Below are positions 27,585-36,741 of a DNA stretch of 64,000 bases, piece after piece. Under the pieces are notes generated by a model, which was not told the DNA's origin, did no database searches, and saw only the letters and a list, made by a program, of their open reading frames with translations. The DNA lies in contig CANLEM010000001.1 of the NCBI GenBank assembly GCA_947489685.1, forward strand, positions 372,001 to 436,000. The letters run 5' to 3'. Source of the DNA: an uncultured Aquimarina sp. (GTDB taxonomy: Bacteria; Bacteroidota; Bacteroidia; Flavobacteriales; Flavobacteriaceae). How positions within the stretch are numbered: the stretch's first letter is position 1; every line of letters starts with the position of its first letter. The translations under genes were made by a program, and so were the position numbers.

Positions 27585-28838
27585 ATGAGAGTTTTTAAGT
27601 TTGGAGGAGCATCAGTAAAAGATGCTAATGCAGTAAAAAACGTTGTCCACGTGCTACAGACAACAGGATACTCTAATGTATTAATTGTTGTTTCTGCAAT
27701 GGGCAAAACCACTAATGCCTTAGAAAAAATAGTAGCATTGTATCTTGATCAGGATGCCGATTATAAAAGGTCTATCCAAAATTTAAAACAGTATCATTTC
27801 GAAATTCTAACTTCTCTTTTTGATCATAAACAACATCCTGTTTTTAAAAAAGCAGAAAACCTGTTTAATGATCTTGAAACGACTTTGACTCGAAATAAAT
27901 CCAGGCAATATAATTATATCTATGATCAAGTAGTTAGTTATGGCGAACTTCTTTCTACCATTATTATTAGTGAATATTTAAACAATAATGGGTTTGCTAA
28001 TGAGTGGTTAGATGCTCGAGAAATGATTAAAACTGATAACTCGTATCGTGATGCCGAAGTGGACTGGGAGCATACGCAACAAATTATTTTGGATACAGTA
28101 AATAAAAAAACGCTCACTGTTACACAAGGATTTATAGCATCGGACCAAAATAATTTTACTACTACATTGGGGCGTGAAGGGAGTGATTATACTGCTGGTA
28201 TTTTTGCATATTGTCTAGGTGCGGATAGTGTAAGTATCTGGAAAGATGTACCAGGAGTTCTTAATGGCGATCCACGCGTTTTTGAAAACACCAAATTACT
28301 ATCTCATGTTTCTTATGAAGAAGCGATTGAACTTGCTTTTTATGGAGCATCTGTAATACATCCCAAAACTATACAACCGCTACAGCGTAAAGAAATTCCG
28401 TTATACGTAAAATCTTTTTTACATCCCGATACTGAAGGGACATCTGTGAAAAAAGGACAACCGTTAGATCCTTATATGCCATGTTATATTGTAAAGAAAA
28501 ATCAAACCTTAGTATCGCTGTCCTCTATAGATTTTTCATTTATTGTTGAAGAAAATATTAGCGATATTTTTAAATTGTTTCATCAGTATCATATAAAGGT
28601 TGATCTTATTCAAAATTCGGCAATTAGTTTTTCGGTATGTCTGGATGATAAATTTAATCACCTTGAAGATCTACTTAATACTTTAAAAGCTAGGTTTAAA
28701 GTAGCTTACAACAAAAATGTCTCTTTATATACTATTAGGCACTTTACAGATGACGCGATTGTATCTTTAGAAAAAAACAAAGAAATTTTATTAAAACAGA
28801 TTACCAGAGAAACTTATCAAATGGTTAGTAAGGAGTAG
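27585..28838 (+). CDS. lysC: Aspartokinase, monofunctional
   Basis: The protein has 417 residues. The N-terminal kinase motif KFGGASV (usually KFGGTSV), GREGSDYTAGIFAYCLGA and WKDVPGVLNGDPR identify aspartate kinase, the first step from aspartate to lysine, threonine and methionine. A compact C-terminal ACT region follows (residues 300-417) with no homoserine dehydrogenase domain. The Thr-to-Ala change in the first motif is seen directly; its effect is unknown. Confidence 0.92.
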   Translation: MRVFKFGGASVKDANAVKNVVHVLQTTGYSNVLIVVSAMGKTTNALEKIVALYLDQDADYKRSIQNLKQYHFEILTSLFDHKQHPVFKKAENLFNDLETTLTRNKSRQYNYIYDQVVSYGELLSTIIISEYLNNNGFANEWLDAREMIKTDNSYRDAEVDWEHTQQIILDTVNKKTLTVTQGFIASDQNNFTTTLGREGSDYTAGIFAYCLGADSVSIWKDVPGVLNGDPRVFENTKLLSHVSYEEAIELAFYGASVIHPKTIQPLQRKEIPLYVKSFLHPDTEGTSVKKGQPLDPYMPCYIVKKNQTLVSLSSIDFSFIVEENISDIFKLFHQYHIKVDLIQNSAISFSVCLDDKFNHLEDLLNTLKARFKVAYNKNVSLYTIRHFTDDAIVSLEKNKEILLKQITRETYQMVSKE

Positions 28839-28891
28839 GGTGATCTATTCGTGGATTTTGCTATATTTGCAGTTAGCGCAAATTGTATTTA

Positions 28892-30700
28892 ATGCCTATA
28901 GTCACAGCAAAAGAATTAGCCTCAGGGCTCAAATTAGATAAACTTGGTTTTATAGGTGCCTTTATTGGTTGGTTGCTCTTAAAAATCACCAGAATATCGA
29001 AAATAAATCGGCAGTACGATAAACTTAGTCACCTTGAGGGGTTAGAATATATAAGTTCTACCTTGGATTTATATGGGGTTACTTACGAAATTCCTGTCGA
29101 GGATTTAAAACGATTGCCCAAAGAAGGTGCTTTTATTACGTTATCAAATCATCCACTAGGAGGTCTTGATGGTGGATTATTGCTTAAATTAATGTTAGAA
29201 CACCGTTCTGATTACAGAATTATAGCTAATTTTTTACTTAACAGTTTTAAACCACTACGCCCTTATGTAATGCCGGTTAATCCTTTTGAAGACAGAAAAG
29301 AAGCTAAATCTAGTCATAAAGGAATTAAAGAAGCAATTATGCACCTCAGAGAAGGAAAACCTTTAGGAATCTTTCCTGCAGGAGAAGTATCGACTATAAA
29401 AGAAGGTAAGAATTATGTGGATAAAGCCTGGGAGCCAAGTGCTATGAGGTTAGTTCAAAAAGCTAAGGTGCCTGTGATCCCTATCTACTTTCATGCACGA
29501 AATAGTAGGCTTTTTTATCGTTTGGCTTCTATAAGCTCGACGCTGCGAACAGCTAAATTACCTAGCGAACTTTTTTCTCAGGAAAATAAAGTGATCAAAG
29601 TACGGATCGGAAATCCAGTTTCGGTTAAGGATCAAGAAGAGCATACCAAATTAGAGGATTTCACTAATTTTTTACGTACCAAAACGTATATGCTGGCCAA
29701 CCCTTTTGAGAAGAAAACTTTGCGAGAATCCATACCAAGGAATTTAAAAATTCCTAAATCTCCTAAAGAAATAGCAGGAGAAGGTAGTACACATGTGATA
29801 GAGGCTGAGTTGGATTTTTGTCGTAACAACGATAAAAGATTATTGATCAGTAAGAATTATGAAGTGTTTCTAGCTCAAAAAACAGATATTCCTAATATTG
29901 TAAATGAAATTGGAAGACTAAGAGAAATTACTTTTAGAGAAATAGGAGAAGGAACTAATAACCCTATAGATCTTGATAAGTTTGATGATTATTATCATCA
30001 TATGTTTTTGTGGGACAATGGAGCCAAAAGACTAGTAGGGGCATACCGCATGGGAATGGGTTCAAATATTTATGCCAAATTTGGGATTGATGGGTTTTAC
30101 TTGCAAGATCTGTTTAGATTCGAACCCGAATTGCATAAGATGATGAGCCAGTCTATAGAAATGGGTAGGGCATTTATTATTAAAGAGTATCAACAACGAC
30201 CAATGCCACTATTTTTACTATGGAAAGGTATTGTACATTGTACGTTACGTTTCCCAGAACATAAATATCTTATAGGTGGCGTAAGTATTAGTAATAAGTT
30301 TAGTAATTTCTCTAAATCTCTGATGATTGAATTTATGAGATCGCATTATTATGATCCGTATGTTGCTCAATATGTGAGACCTAAAAAAGAATTTAAGGTC
30401 AAGCTGAAAGATGCAGATAAGGATTTTATCTTTGACGAAAGTAAAAGTGATCTCAATAAATTTGACAAAATTATTGACGAGGTAGAACCGGGTAGTCTTC
30501 GCATTCCGGTTTTGATGAAGAAGTATATTAAACAAAATGCCAAAGTAGTTGCATTTAATGTAGACCCTTTGTTTAATAATGCTGTAGATGGGCTTATGTA
30601 TATTCGAATAGACGATTTGCCGGATAGTACAGTAAAGCCTGTTATGGAAGAATTACAAGCCGAATTGGAGCAAAAATACTTCAAAAATGGTGATAAGTAA
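28892..30700 (+). CDS. olsF: Bifunctional ornithine-lipid synthase-like acyltransferase
   Basis: The protein has 602 residues from the ATG at 28892. The N-terminal half is a lysophospholipid acyltransferase fold with NHPLGGLDGG (H-x5-D) and FPAGEVST. The C-terminal half (from about residue 330) is a GNAT/OlsB-like acyl-ACP-dependent N-acyltransferase (YRMGMGSNI, LFRFEP, EMGRAFI). This two-domain order is that of OlsF, which makes ornithine lipids in Flavobacteria. TATATTTG at 28862-28869 is a good -7 element. The next gene overlaps its end by 14 bp. Confidence 0.85.
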   Translation: MPIVTAKELASGLKLDKLGFIGAFIGWLLLKITRISKINRQYDKLSHLEGLEYISSTLDLYGVTYEIPVEDLKRLPKEGAFITLSNHPLGGLDGGLLLKLMLEHRSDYRIIANFLLNSFKPLRPYVMPVNPFEDRKEAKSSHKGIKEAIMHLREGKPLGIFPAGEVSTIKEGKNYVDKAWEPSAMRLVQKAKVPVIPIYFHARNSRLFYRLASISSTLRTAKLPSELFSQENKVIKVRIGNPVSVKDQEEHTKLEDFTNFLRTKTYMLANPFEKKTLRESIPRNLKIPKSPKEIAGEGSTHVIEAELDFCRNNDKRLLISKNYEVFLAQKTDIPNIVNEIGRLREITFREIGEGTNNPIDLDKFDDYYHHMFLWDNGAKRLVGAYRMGMGSNIYAKFGIDGFYLQDLFRFEPELHKMMSQSIEMGRAFIIKEYQQRPMPLFLLWKGIVHCTLRFPEHKYLIGGVSISNKFSNFSKSLMIEFMRSHYYDPYVAQYVRPKKEFKVKLKDADKDFIFDESKSDLNKFDKIIDEVEPGSLRIPVLMKKYIKQNAKVVAFNVDPLFNNAVDGLMYIRIDDLPDSTVKPVMEELQAELEQKYFKNGDK

Positions 30701-31709
30701 CGTTTGCAGATATTCCAGAATAAAATTACTTATTCTTTTTTTTATTACGTTCCCTAATGTCTTAATGTCTCAATCGACATCTTTTAATGGTACTGTATTG
30801 GATGCAGTGTCAAAAAAGCCTTTAGAAGGGGTTGTAATTTATATCGATGGTACTACCAGAGGCACTATAACTAATACTTCTGGAAAATTTTCGTTAGATT
30901 TTGAAATAAGCGAAAATGTTCAAATAATAGTGTCTTATCTTGGCTATGAGACTATTTATATCGAGGGATTATCCTTAAATAAGGAGAAGAATGCGACTAT
31001 TTATCTCGAAAAGAAATTAGAAAAGTTAGAGGCTGTCTTTATACAAAATGATGATTGGAGTAGGGAGAAGAAACTAAAATATTTTAGAGCTAATTTTATA
31101 GGTAATAAGGAAGCCCAAAAAACATGTGTAATTTTAAATGAAAAAGATATAAGATTATATTATAATGCTACTGATCGCACTTTATACGGAAGCTCAAGTG
31201 TTCCGATTCAAATAAAAAATGATCATTTGGGGTATAATATTTTATATAATTTGGTAGATTTTGAGATTAAGTTTGCAGCTACAGATTGGATCAATTCTGT
31301 TTACTTTGCTGGAACTAGTTTTTTTACAGAATTTAACTCAAAAAATAAAAGATATCAAAGAAAACGAAATAATGTGTTTAAAGGATCTACAATACATTTT
31401 ATGCGTTCGTTAGCGACCAATACACTTTATGAAAATAAGTTCGAATTATACTACAAAGGATTTAAAACATCCTTACCTAAACTTTTAAAAGTTCAAAAAA
31501 GAAATGGTTTTGCTGAGGTATATCCCTTGACGGAAAAAATATCGGTATTGCATCATAAAAAGTTGAAAACAGACATCATGATTAATACAAAAGACTTTTT
31601 TGTTATTGATGGTTTAGGGAACTTTTCTCATTCAGATAAAATAGTATTTAATGGATATATGGGTGAGCAAAAAATTGCTCGCTTATTGCCTTTGGATTAT
31701 GGTTTATAG
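30687..31709 (+). CDS. Exported CarboxypepD_reg-like domain protein
   Basis: The protein has 340 residues, with a signal peptide ending near LMSQS. Residues 34-120 form a carboxypeptidase regulatory-like beta domain (FNGTVLDAVSKKPLEGVVIY, GTTRGTITNTSGKFSL, VSYLGYETIYI) as found at the start of TonB-dependent receptors and in stand-alone Bacteroidota surface proteins. The remaining 220 residues form an unnamed beta-rich domain common after it. No plug or barrel follows. It overlaps olsF by 14 bp, so the two are translationally coupled; a cell-envelope role fits the pairing. Confidence 0.8.
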   Translation: MVISNVCRYSRIKLLILFFITFPNVLMSQSTSFNGTVLDAVSKKPLEGVVIYIDGTTRGTITNTSGKFSLDFEISENVQIIVSYLGYETIYIEGLSLNKEKNATIYLEKKLEKLEAVFIQNDDWSREKKLKYFRANFIGNKEAQKTCVILNEKDIRLYYNATDRTLYGSSSVPIQIKNDHLGYNILYNLVDFEIKFAATDWINSVYFAGTSFFTEFNSKNKRYQRKRNNVFKGSTIHFMRSLATNTLYENKFELYYKGFKTSLPKLLKVQKRNGFAEVYPLTEKISVLHHKKLKTDIMINTKDFFVIDGLGNFSHSDKIVFNGYMGEQKIARLLPLDYGL

Positions 31710-31832
31710 TGCGTTAATAATACCAATGATAGATGTTTTTGACATTTGATCGAAAAATTATAGTTCTTCTTTCTCTATAAATTTATGATTATGAATGAAG
31801 TTCATTTACTTTATATTCTAAAGTGAATTAGT

Positions 31833-33050
31833 ATGTTTGTTCAATATATTTATTTTGCGATTGCGCTATTAGGTGTTATTGTTTTCCTTTTTCTTAATAG
31901 GAGATTTTTTAAGTGGTTACAAAATAAAATTGGTAGATTAGAGAATAACATTTTCTTTAATAACACTAAGTTTTCTCAATTTTTCCGATTTATTACGCCT
32001 AGAAGAGAACGACATATTCTTACTTTTTTACTTAGATTATTAAAAATATCGATCATTTTTATTTTCTGTATTTTTTACCTTCCTTTTTTATTTAGCTTAG
32101 TTCCTCAAACCAAGGAATACGCAGATATTGTTTTAGGATACATAAAGAAACCATTACTTTTTCTATATGATGGGTTGGTCGGTTTTATCCCCAATCTGTT
32201 TTTTATAGTAGTCATCTTTTTTGTTACAAAGTACCTTTTACGATTTCTAAAATACGTTACTACCGAGCTCGAAAAAGAAGCCGTTAGATTAGATGGTTTT
32301 CATGCAGATTGGGCAAGACCTACTTTTAATTTATTACGAGTATTCATTATTGCTTTTGCATTGATTATAGTTTTTCCGTATATCCCGGGATCTGATTCCC
32401 CGGCTTTTAAAGGACTCTCTATTTTCTTTGGAGTTTTATTTTCTCTAGGTTCGACCTCGGCGATATCAAATATTGTTGCAGGTGTCGTTATTACCTATAT
32501 GAGACCATTCAAAGTGGGAGATCGCGTAGAAATAGGAAATACTATTGGGGATGTTACCGAAAGAAGCCTATTAGTAACAAGAATTCGTACAATTAAAAAT
32601 CTGGATGTTACTATTCCTAATTCTTCTATTTTGGGAAATCATATTATAAATTTTACCAAGAATGCGGCAGAGGATGTTGGGATTATTTTGCATACTTCTG
32701 TAACCATAGGATATGATGTTGTAAGCAATGATGTGATAAAAGCTTTGATAACCGGAGCAAAACACACAAAATTTGTATTGATCGATCCATCTCCATTCGT
32801 TTTGATTAAAAACTTGGATGACTTTTATGTAAATTATGAGATTAATGTATACACCAAGGACCCGGATAAATCGGCGTTAATTTATTCTACATTACATGAA
32901 AATATTAAAAATGAATTACATAATGCAGGTATTGAAATTTTATCACCCCATTATCATGCAGTAAGAGATGGAAATGTATTAACAGTGCCGCCAGAAAATG
33001 TACCAGAAAACTACGTTGTTTCAGGATTTAACATTAACAAAAAAGGATAA
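31833..33050 (+). CDS. MscS-family mechanosensitive channel, long form
   Basis: The protein has 405 residues. Two to four N-terminal membrane helices are followed by the pore helix (FGVLFSLGSTSAISNIVAGV) and the beta domain (MRPFKVGDRVEIGN, DVTIPNSSILGNHIINF). It would release osmolytes on membrane tension. The next gene is a shorter MscS paralogue 80 bp downstream, so both probably share control by osmotic conditions. Confidence 0.88.
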   Translation: MFVQYIYFAIALLGVIVFLFLNRRFFKWLQNKIGRLENNIFFNNTKFSQFFRFITPRRERHILTFLLRLLKISIIFIFCIFYLPFLFSLVPQTKEYADIVLGYIKKPLLFLYDGLVGFIPNLFFIVVIFFVTKYLLRFLKYVTTELEKEAVRLDGFHADWARPTFNLLRVFIIAFALIIVFPYIPGSDSPAFKGLSIFFGVLFSLGSTSAISNIVAGVVITYMRPFKVGDRVEIGNTIGDVTERSLLVTRIRTIKNLDVTIPNSSILGNHIINFTKNAAEDVGIILHTSVTIGYDVVSNDVIKALITGAKHTKFVLIDPSPFVLIKNLDDFYVNYEINVYTKDPDKSALIYSTLHENIKNELHNAGIEILSPHYHAVRDGNVLTVPPENVPENYVVSGFNINKKG

Positions 33051-33131
33051 TAAATAGTATCTTTCTTTTTCAATAGAAAATAATACTATTAAGCTTTAAT
33101 CATAAATAATAAAAACTAAAAAATCACACAA

Positions 33132-33947
33132 ATGGAAAAAGCACAAGAGTGGATAAATTATGGTATTGAACTGGCCAAAGAATTTGGTCCAAAAGTCGTT
33201 ACTGCAATTTTAATTTATATTATTGGTTCATGGATCATTAAACGAGTAAGTAAAGGATTAAGTAAGATCTTTTCAAAAAGTAAGTATGAAGAATCGTTGC
33301 AGAAGTTTTTATTAAATCTGGTTTCTTGGGCGCTAAAGATATTTTTGATCATTTTGGTTATTTCAAGATTAGGTGTTGATGTAACTACCTTTGCTGCAGT
33401 AATTGCCGCGGCAGGTTTGGCAATCGGTATGGCGTTGCAGGGATCGTTGGCAAATTTTGCGGGAGGAGTTCTTATTATGATTTTTAAACCTTATAAAATA
33501 GGAGATTTAATTGAAGCTCAAGGTGTTTTGGGAGTAGTAAAAGAAATTGAAATTTTTACAACCAAGTTAACCACTCCTCAAAATAAACTGGCTATAGTTC
33601 CTAATGGAGCAATGGCTAACGGAAATATTATTAATTATACGGCAGAAGGTTTGATGAGAGTCGATATGACTATAGGTATTGGGTATGACGAAAATATTAA
33701 AAAAGCCAAAGATGTATTATTAGAAGTCTTAACCAGTAATCCAAAGGTATTAAAGGACCCCGCTCCGTCTGTTAATGTTGAAGCATTGGGCGAAAGTTCG
33801 GTAGATTTGGCAGTTCGACCGTTTTGTACACCTGCAGATTATTGGGATGTATATTTTGCAACATTAGAAAACTGTAAACTAGCTCTTGATAAAGAAGGTA
33901 TCGAAATTCCTTATCCACATTCTGTCGAAATTCATAAAGATTCATAA
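33132..33947 (+). CDS. mscS: MscS-family small-conductance mechanosensitive channel
   Basis: The protein has 271 residues, close to E. coli MscS in length. The pore helix AAAGLAIGMALQGSLANFAG (Gly/Ala-packed) and IMIFKPYKIGDLIEAQG are canonical, as are IVPNGAMANGNIINYT and a C-terminal alpha/beta vestibule. It is followed by a strong terminator. Confidence 0.93.
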   Translation: MEKAQEWINYGIELAKEFGPKVVTAILIYIIGSWIIKRVSKGLSKIFSKSKYEESLQKFLLNLVSWALKIFLIILVISRLGVDVTTFAAVIAAAGLAIGMALQGSLANFAGGVLIMIFKPYKIGDLIEAQGVLGVVKEIEIFTTKLTTPQNKLAIVPNGAMANGNIINYTAEGLMRVDMTIGIGYDENIKKAKDVLLEVLTSNPKVLKDPAPSVNVEALGESSVDLAVRPFCTPADYWDVYFATLENCKLALDKEGIEIPYPHSVEIHKDS

Positions 33948-33964
33948 GAAACCAATATTCATAA

Positions 33965-33994
33965 AAAAAGACCTCTATATTTAGAGGTCTTTTT
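33965..33994. terminator. Bidirectional terminator
   Basis: AAAAAGACCTCT and AGAGGTCTTTTT form a perfect 12-bp stem between mscS (+) and arsC (-). Confidence 0.92.
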
Positions 33995-34021
33995 GTTTTT
34001 TATGAGTAATCAAAAGCGAAT

Positions 34022-34447
34022 TTAAGAAACTTTGGTGATCACATTTGTAGTTACAAAATTATTACAATATTCTTTTATTTGATTTCTGGTTTTGGCAAAT
34101 GCTGCGTGTAGCTCTTCTTCAGTTCCATCTACCTTAGAGGGGTCAAAAAAGTTGAAATGTAATCGCTCGGCCTTACCAGGAAAAAACGGACATCTTTCTT
34201 TGGCATTGTCACATACGGTAAGGATATAATCGAATTCGATATCAAGATATTCATCCAAATTGTTAGACGTATGACCAGAGATATCAATACGATCTTCTTT
34301 CATAATGGCAATCGCTCTTGGATTTACGCCATGAGTTTCTACGCCAGCGCTATAAATAGTAGCGTTATCTTTTGCAAAATGTTTTAAGTAGCCTTCTGCC
34401 ATTTGACTTCGGCAAGAGTTACCGGTACATAGTACTAAAATGTTCAT
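34022..34447 (-). CDS. arsC: Arsenate reductase / low-molecular-weight protein tyrosine phosphatase fold
   Basis: The protein has 141 residues. The P-loop LCTGNSCRSQMAEG is at residues 5-18, and VCDNAKERCPFFPG supplies the second and third redox cysteines typical of thioredoxin-coupled ArsC. It reduces arsenate to arsenite. It is the last gene of the ars operon, 19 bp after a GNAT gene. No arsenite pump follows. Confidence 0.92.
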   Translation of the reverse strand: MNILVLCTGNSCRSQMAEGYLKHFAKDNATIYSAGVETHGVNPRAIAIMKEDRIDISGHTSNNLDEYLDIEFDYILTVCDNAKERCPFFPGKAERLHFNFFDPSKVDGTEEELHAAFAKTRNQIKEYCNNFVTTNVITKVS

Positions 34448-34466
34448 ATACGTGGTGTTTATGTGG

Positions 34467-34964
34467 TTATATAATTTTTTTACTTCGTCGTTCTAAAATG
34501 ATATTGTCATACCAGATATTATCTAATTTGCCAATCTTTTCTCTAAAACCAATTTCTCGAAATCCCAAAGATTTATGCAAAGCAATACTGGATTTATTTT
34601 GGCTAAAAATTCCCGCTTGTAAGGTCCAAAATCCTTGCTTTTCACTTTCTTCAATTAGTGCAGACAAAAGTAAGGCTCCAATACCTAAATTTCTAAACTT
34701 TGTTGTTATATAAATGCTAACTTCGGCTACGCCCTTGTATACTTCTCTTTTTGAGGCAAGAGATAAAGCAACCCAACCTACGGTTTCGTAATTGATAACG
34801 GCTTTTAATCTGCAAGAAGCTATATGCGACGTATCCCATGTTTCCCAAGAAGGTATATTGGTTTCGAAAGTAGCAATCCCAGTGGCAATCCCTTCTTTAT
34901 AGATGGTCGAAATTTTTGGCCAATCGGATTTCGAAAAATGTTCTATTTGGACCTTGTTATCCAT
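34467..34964 (-). CDS. GNAT N-acetyltransferase, phosphinothricin/arsinothricin type
   Basis: The protein has 165 residues from the ATG at 34964; the longer frame needs a TTG. YKEGIATGIATFET near the N-terminus and FRNLGIGALLLSALIEESEK (acetyl-CoA loop) match the phosphinothricin acetyltransferase family. Within ars operons such enzymes are known as ArsN1, which acetylates the arsenical antibiotic arsinothricin. The operon position supports that reading, but substrate specificity cannot be read from sequence alone. Confidence 0.8.
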   Translation of the reverse strand: MDNKVQIEHFSKSDWPKISTIYKEGIATGIATFETNIPSWETWDTSHIASCRLKAVINYETVGWVALSLASKREVYKGVAEVSIYITTKFRNLGIGALLLSALIEESEKQGFWTLQAGIFSQNKSSIALHKSLGFREIGFREKIGKLDNIWYDNIILERRSKKII

Positions 34965-34969
34965 TTTGC

Positions 34970-35461
34970 TTAGCAACAACCACTACCTGGAGCACATGCA
35001 TTAGCATTTGCGCGAGCTGTTTCGGTTTCGGTAACACCACATGCATCTTTTGCTTTGCAATCGGTAGGCTGCACATTTAGTGTAACAACAAGTTGCCCAT
35101 CTTTAACAAGAAAACCACTAACGTGCAATTGTGCCGCATGAAACATAGGATTACTATATTCTATTTTGACAACTGCATCCATTTCATAAGATTTCATTGC
35201 ACCTACTTTTTTAAGTATACCTAAAGCTTTATAAGCACTCATGTAATCTGGTTTACCTAACTCGGTTGGGCTTTCCCATAGTTGGATGATTGTTTCTTTC
35301 CAGGAATCTGTTCCCGCTCCGCAATCAACAGATTCGACAGTGATATGCTTTACTTCGGTAATGTGATAATTTGTTCCTACTAACATGCCGGGAGCGTATT
35401 CAAATAATAAGGATTTATCTTGATGCTCGGCTAATAAGGTTATAAATTCTGATGTATTCAT
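34970..35461 (-). CDS. DUF6428-family protein with cysteine-rich tail
   Basis: The protein has 163 residues, soluble. LLAEHQDKSLLFEYAPGMLV, then YHITEVKHITVESVDCGAGT, is the pattern of DUF6428, a family usually sitting between arsR and arsC in Bacteroidota. The C-terminus carries PTDCKAKDACGV and a final CAPGSGCC, five cysteines that could bind arsenite or another soft metal. It is co-transcribed with arsR (33 bp gap). Function is not established. Confidence 0.75.
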   Translation of the reverse strand: MNTSEFITLLAEHQDKSLLFEYAPGMLVGTNYHITEVKHITVESVDCGAGTDSWKETIIQLWESPTELGKPDYMSAYKALGILKKVGAMKSYEMDAVVKIEYSNPMFHAAQLHVSGFLVKDGQLVVTLNVQPTDCKAKDACGVTETETARANANACAPGSGCC

Positions 35462-35493
35462 CTGTTTTAATATTTATTATAGTCTAATTTGGT

Positions 35494-35817
35494 TTAACAA
35501 CAATTATGTTTTGTAGTATTAAAAAATGAGTTTAAAAAGTCTTGTAATTCGTTCCATCGATCAAGATCGATACAATAACACATACGTTTACCTTCAATTT
35601 CTCCTTTTAACAATCCTATACTTTTTAATTCTTTAAGATGTTGCGAAATAGTGGCTTGCGCTAGCCCAATTTCTTCAACGAGATCATTGCAGATACAAGA
35701 GTTCTGTGTGCTAATATGTTGCAGAATGGCAATACGAGCCGGATGTCCTAAAATTTTGAACAATTGAGCAAGTTCATTCTGCCGCTTATCGAATATTTGA
35801 GTTTTGGTTATTCCCAT
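35494..35817 (-). CDS. arsR: ArsR-family metalloregulatory repressor
   Basis: The protein has 107 residues of winged-helix ArsR fold. The metal-binding helix SCICNDLVEEIGLAQATISQ has the Cys-x-Cys pair, followed by HLKELKSIGLLKGEIEGKRM, and a C-terminal NCC adds two more candidate ligands. It should repress its own operon until arsenite binds. A palindromic operator is visible in its promoter. Confidence 0.92.
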   Translation of the reverse strand: MGITKTQIFDKRQNELAQLFKILGHPARIAILQHISTQNSCICNDLVEEIGLAQATISQHLKELKSIGLLKGEIEGKRMCYCIDLDRWNELQDFLNSFFNTTKHNCC

Positions 35818-35832
35818 TTCTATTATTTGTAT

Positions 35833-35848
35833 ATCGCAATATTACGAT
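35833..35848. promoter_or_regulatory. ArsR operator
   Basis: ATCGCAATATTACGAT is a 16-bp near-perfect palindrome (ATCG...AATATT...CGAT) located 16 bp before the arsR ATG, where it would overlap the promoter. Confidence 0.7.
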
Positions 35849-35862
35849 AATAAAAGCAATTA

Positions 35863-35893
35863 AAAAAGTCAGAAGTATATTTTCTGACCTTTT
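35863..35893 (-). terminator. Terminator after the TM2 gene
   Basis: AAAAAGTCAGAA and TTCTGAC-CTTTTT form a stem with one bulged base. It separates the TM2-domain gene from the arsR promoter. Confidence 0.75.
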
Positions 35894-35898
35894 TTATA

Positions 35899-36285
35899 CT
35901 AGAACCAAGGTTTTTTACCTACTTGATAAGTTTGATAGAATTCTTCATCAGACTTGGTAAGGTATATAATACCCTCGATTAAACCTACTAGACCTGGAAT
36001 CCAAACAAAAAAAGCTCCAATCACAAAACAGGTTAAAACGTAAGCTATTAACGAAAATCCTAAAAGAATAAAACCTTCTTTTTGATATCCTAAAATAAAT
36101 TTATGAACGCCCAAACTTCCAAGCACAATAGCCAAGATACCTGCAAGAACTTTTTTGTTTTCTTGAGAACTAAAAACTTCTTTTGCTTCTTCAGCGAATT
36201 CTTTAGCAGTATCTTTTACAGTCTCAGCAGCTTCTTCAGCTCCTTTTTTAAGGTCGTCCCCTAAATTGTTGTTTTCTTCACTCAT
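35899..36285 (-). CDS. TM2-domain membrane protein
   Basis: The protein has 128 residues. An acidic/Lys helical N-terminus (residues 1-42) is followed by a TM2 domain of two to three helices with GSLGVHKFILGYQKEGFILL and FVWIPGLVGLIEGIIYL. TM2 proteins are small inner-membrane proteins of unknown function. It has its own terminator. Confidence 0.88.
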   Translation of the reverse strand: MSEENNNLGDDLKKGAEEAAETVKDTAKEFAEEAKEVFSSQENKKVLAGILAIVLGSLGVHKFILGYQKEGFILLGFSLIAYVLTCFVIGAFFVWIPGLVGLIEGIIYLTKSDEEFYQTYQVGKKPWF

Positions 36286-36348
36286 GTTGTTTAATTAATT
36301 GATTTCTTCTTGAAAAATACGAAAAAAATGTTTCCTAAATTAGATCCA

Positions 36349-36735
36349 TTATAAAAAAGCTTTATCTATAGGTTCCCAAAGTTCAATTTTGTTGCCTTCC
36401 GGATCGATAATCCAACCAAATTTACCGTATTCGTATTCTTCTATTTCGCCTACGACTGTAACTCCTTCTTTTTTTAAAACATCAAGTAGCTCTACTAAAT
36501 TTTCTACCCTAAAATTCATCATGAATTCTTTTTTACTTGGCGCAAAATAAGAAGTGTCTTCTTTAAAGGGGCTCCATTGTGTTGAGCAGTCATTACCTGC
36601 TGCATCTTTCCACCAAAAGGTACATCCATAATCGTCTACCGGTAACCCTAAATGTTTACCATACCATTCTTTGGTAGTCTTTGGGTCTTTGGTTTTAAAG
36701 AAAAAACCACCTAATCCTGTTACTCTATTTTTCAT
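36349..36735 (-). CDS. VOC-family (glyoxalase/bleomycin-resistance-like) protein
   Basis: The protein has 128 residues. The halves FFFKTKDPKTTKEWYGKHLG and NLVELLDVLKKEGV, then WIIDPEGNKIELWEP, show the paired beta-alpha-beta-beta-beta units of the vicinal oxygen chelate fold; the final Glu of IELWEP is the usual metal ligand. Substrate is unknown. It lies 6 bp after the DUF1801 gene and is probably its operon partner. Confidence 0.85.
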   Translation of the reverse strand: MKNRVTGLGGFFFKTKDPKTTKEWYGKHLGLPVDDYGCTFWWKDAAGNDCSTQWSPFKEDTSYFAPSKKEFMMNFRVENLVELLDVLKKEGVTVVGEIEEYEYGKFGWIIDPEGNKIELWEPIDKAFL

Positions 36736-36741
36736 TGATTT

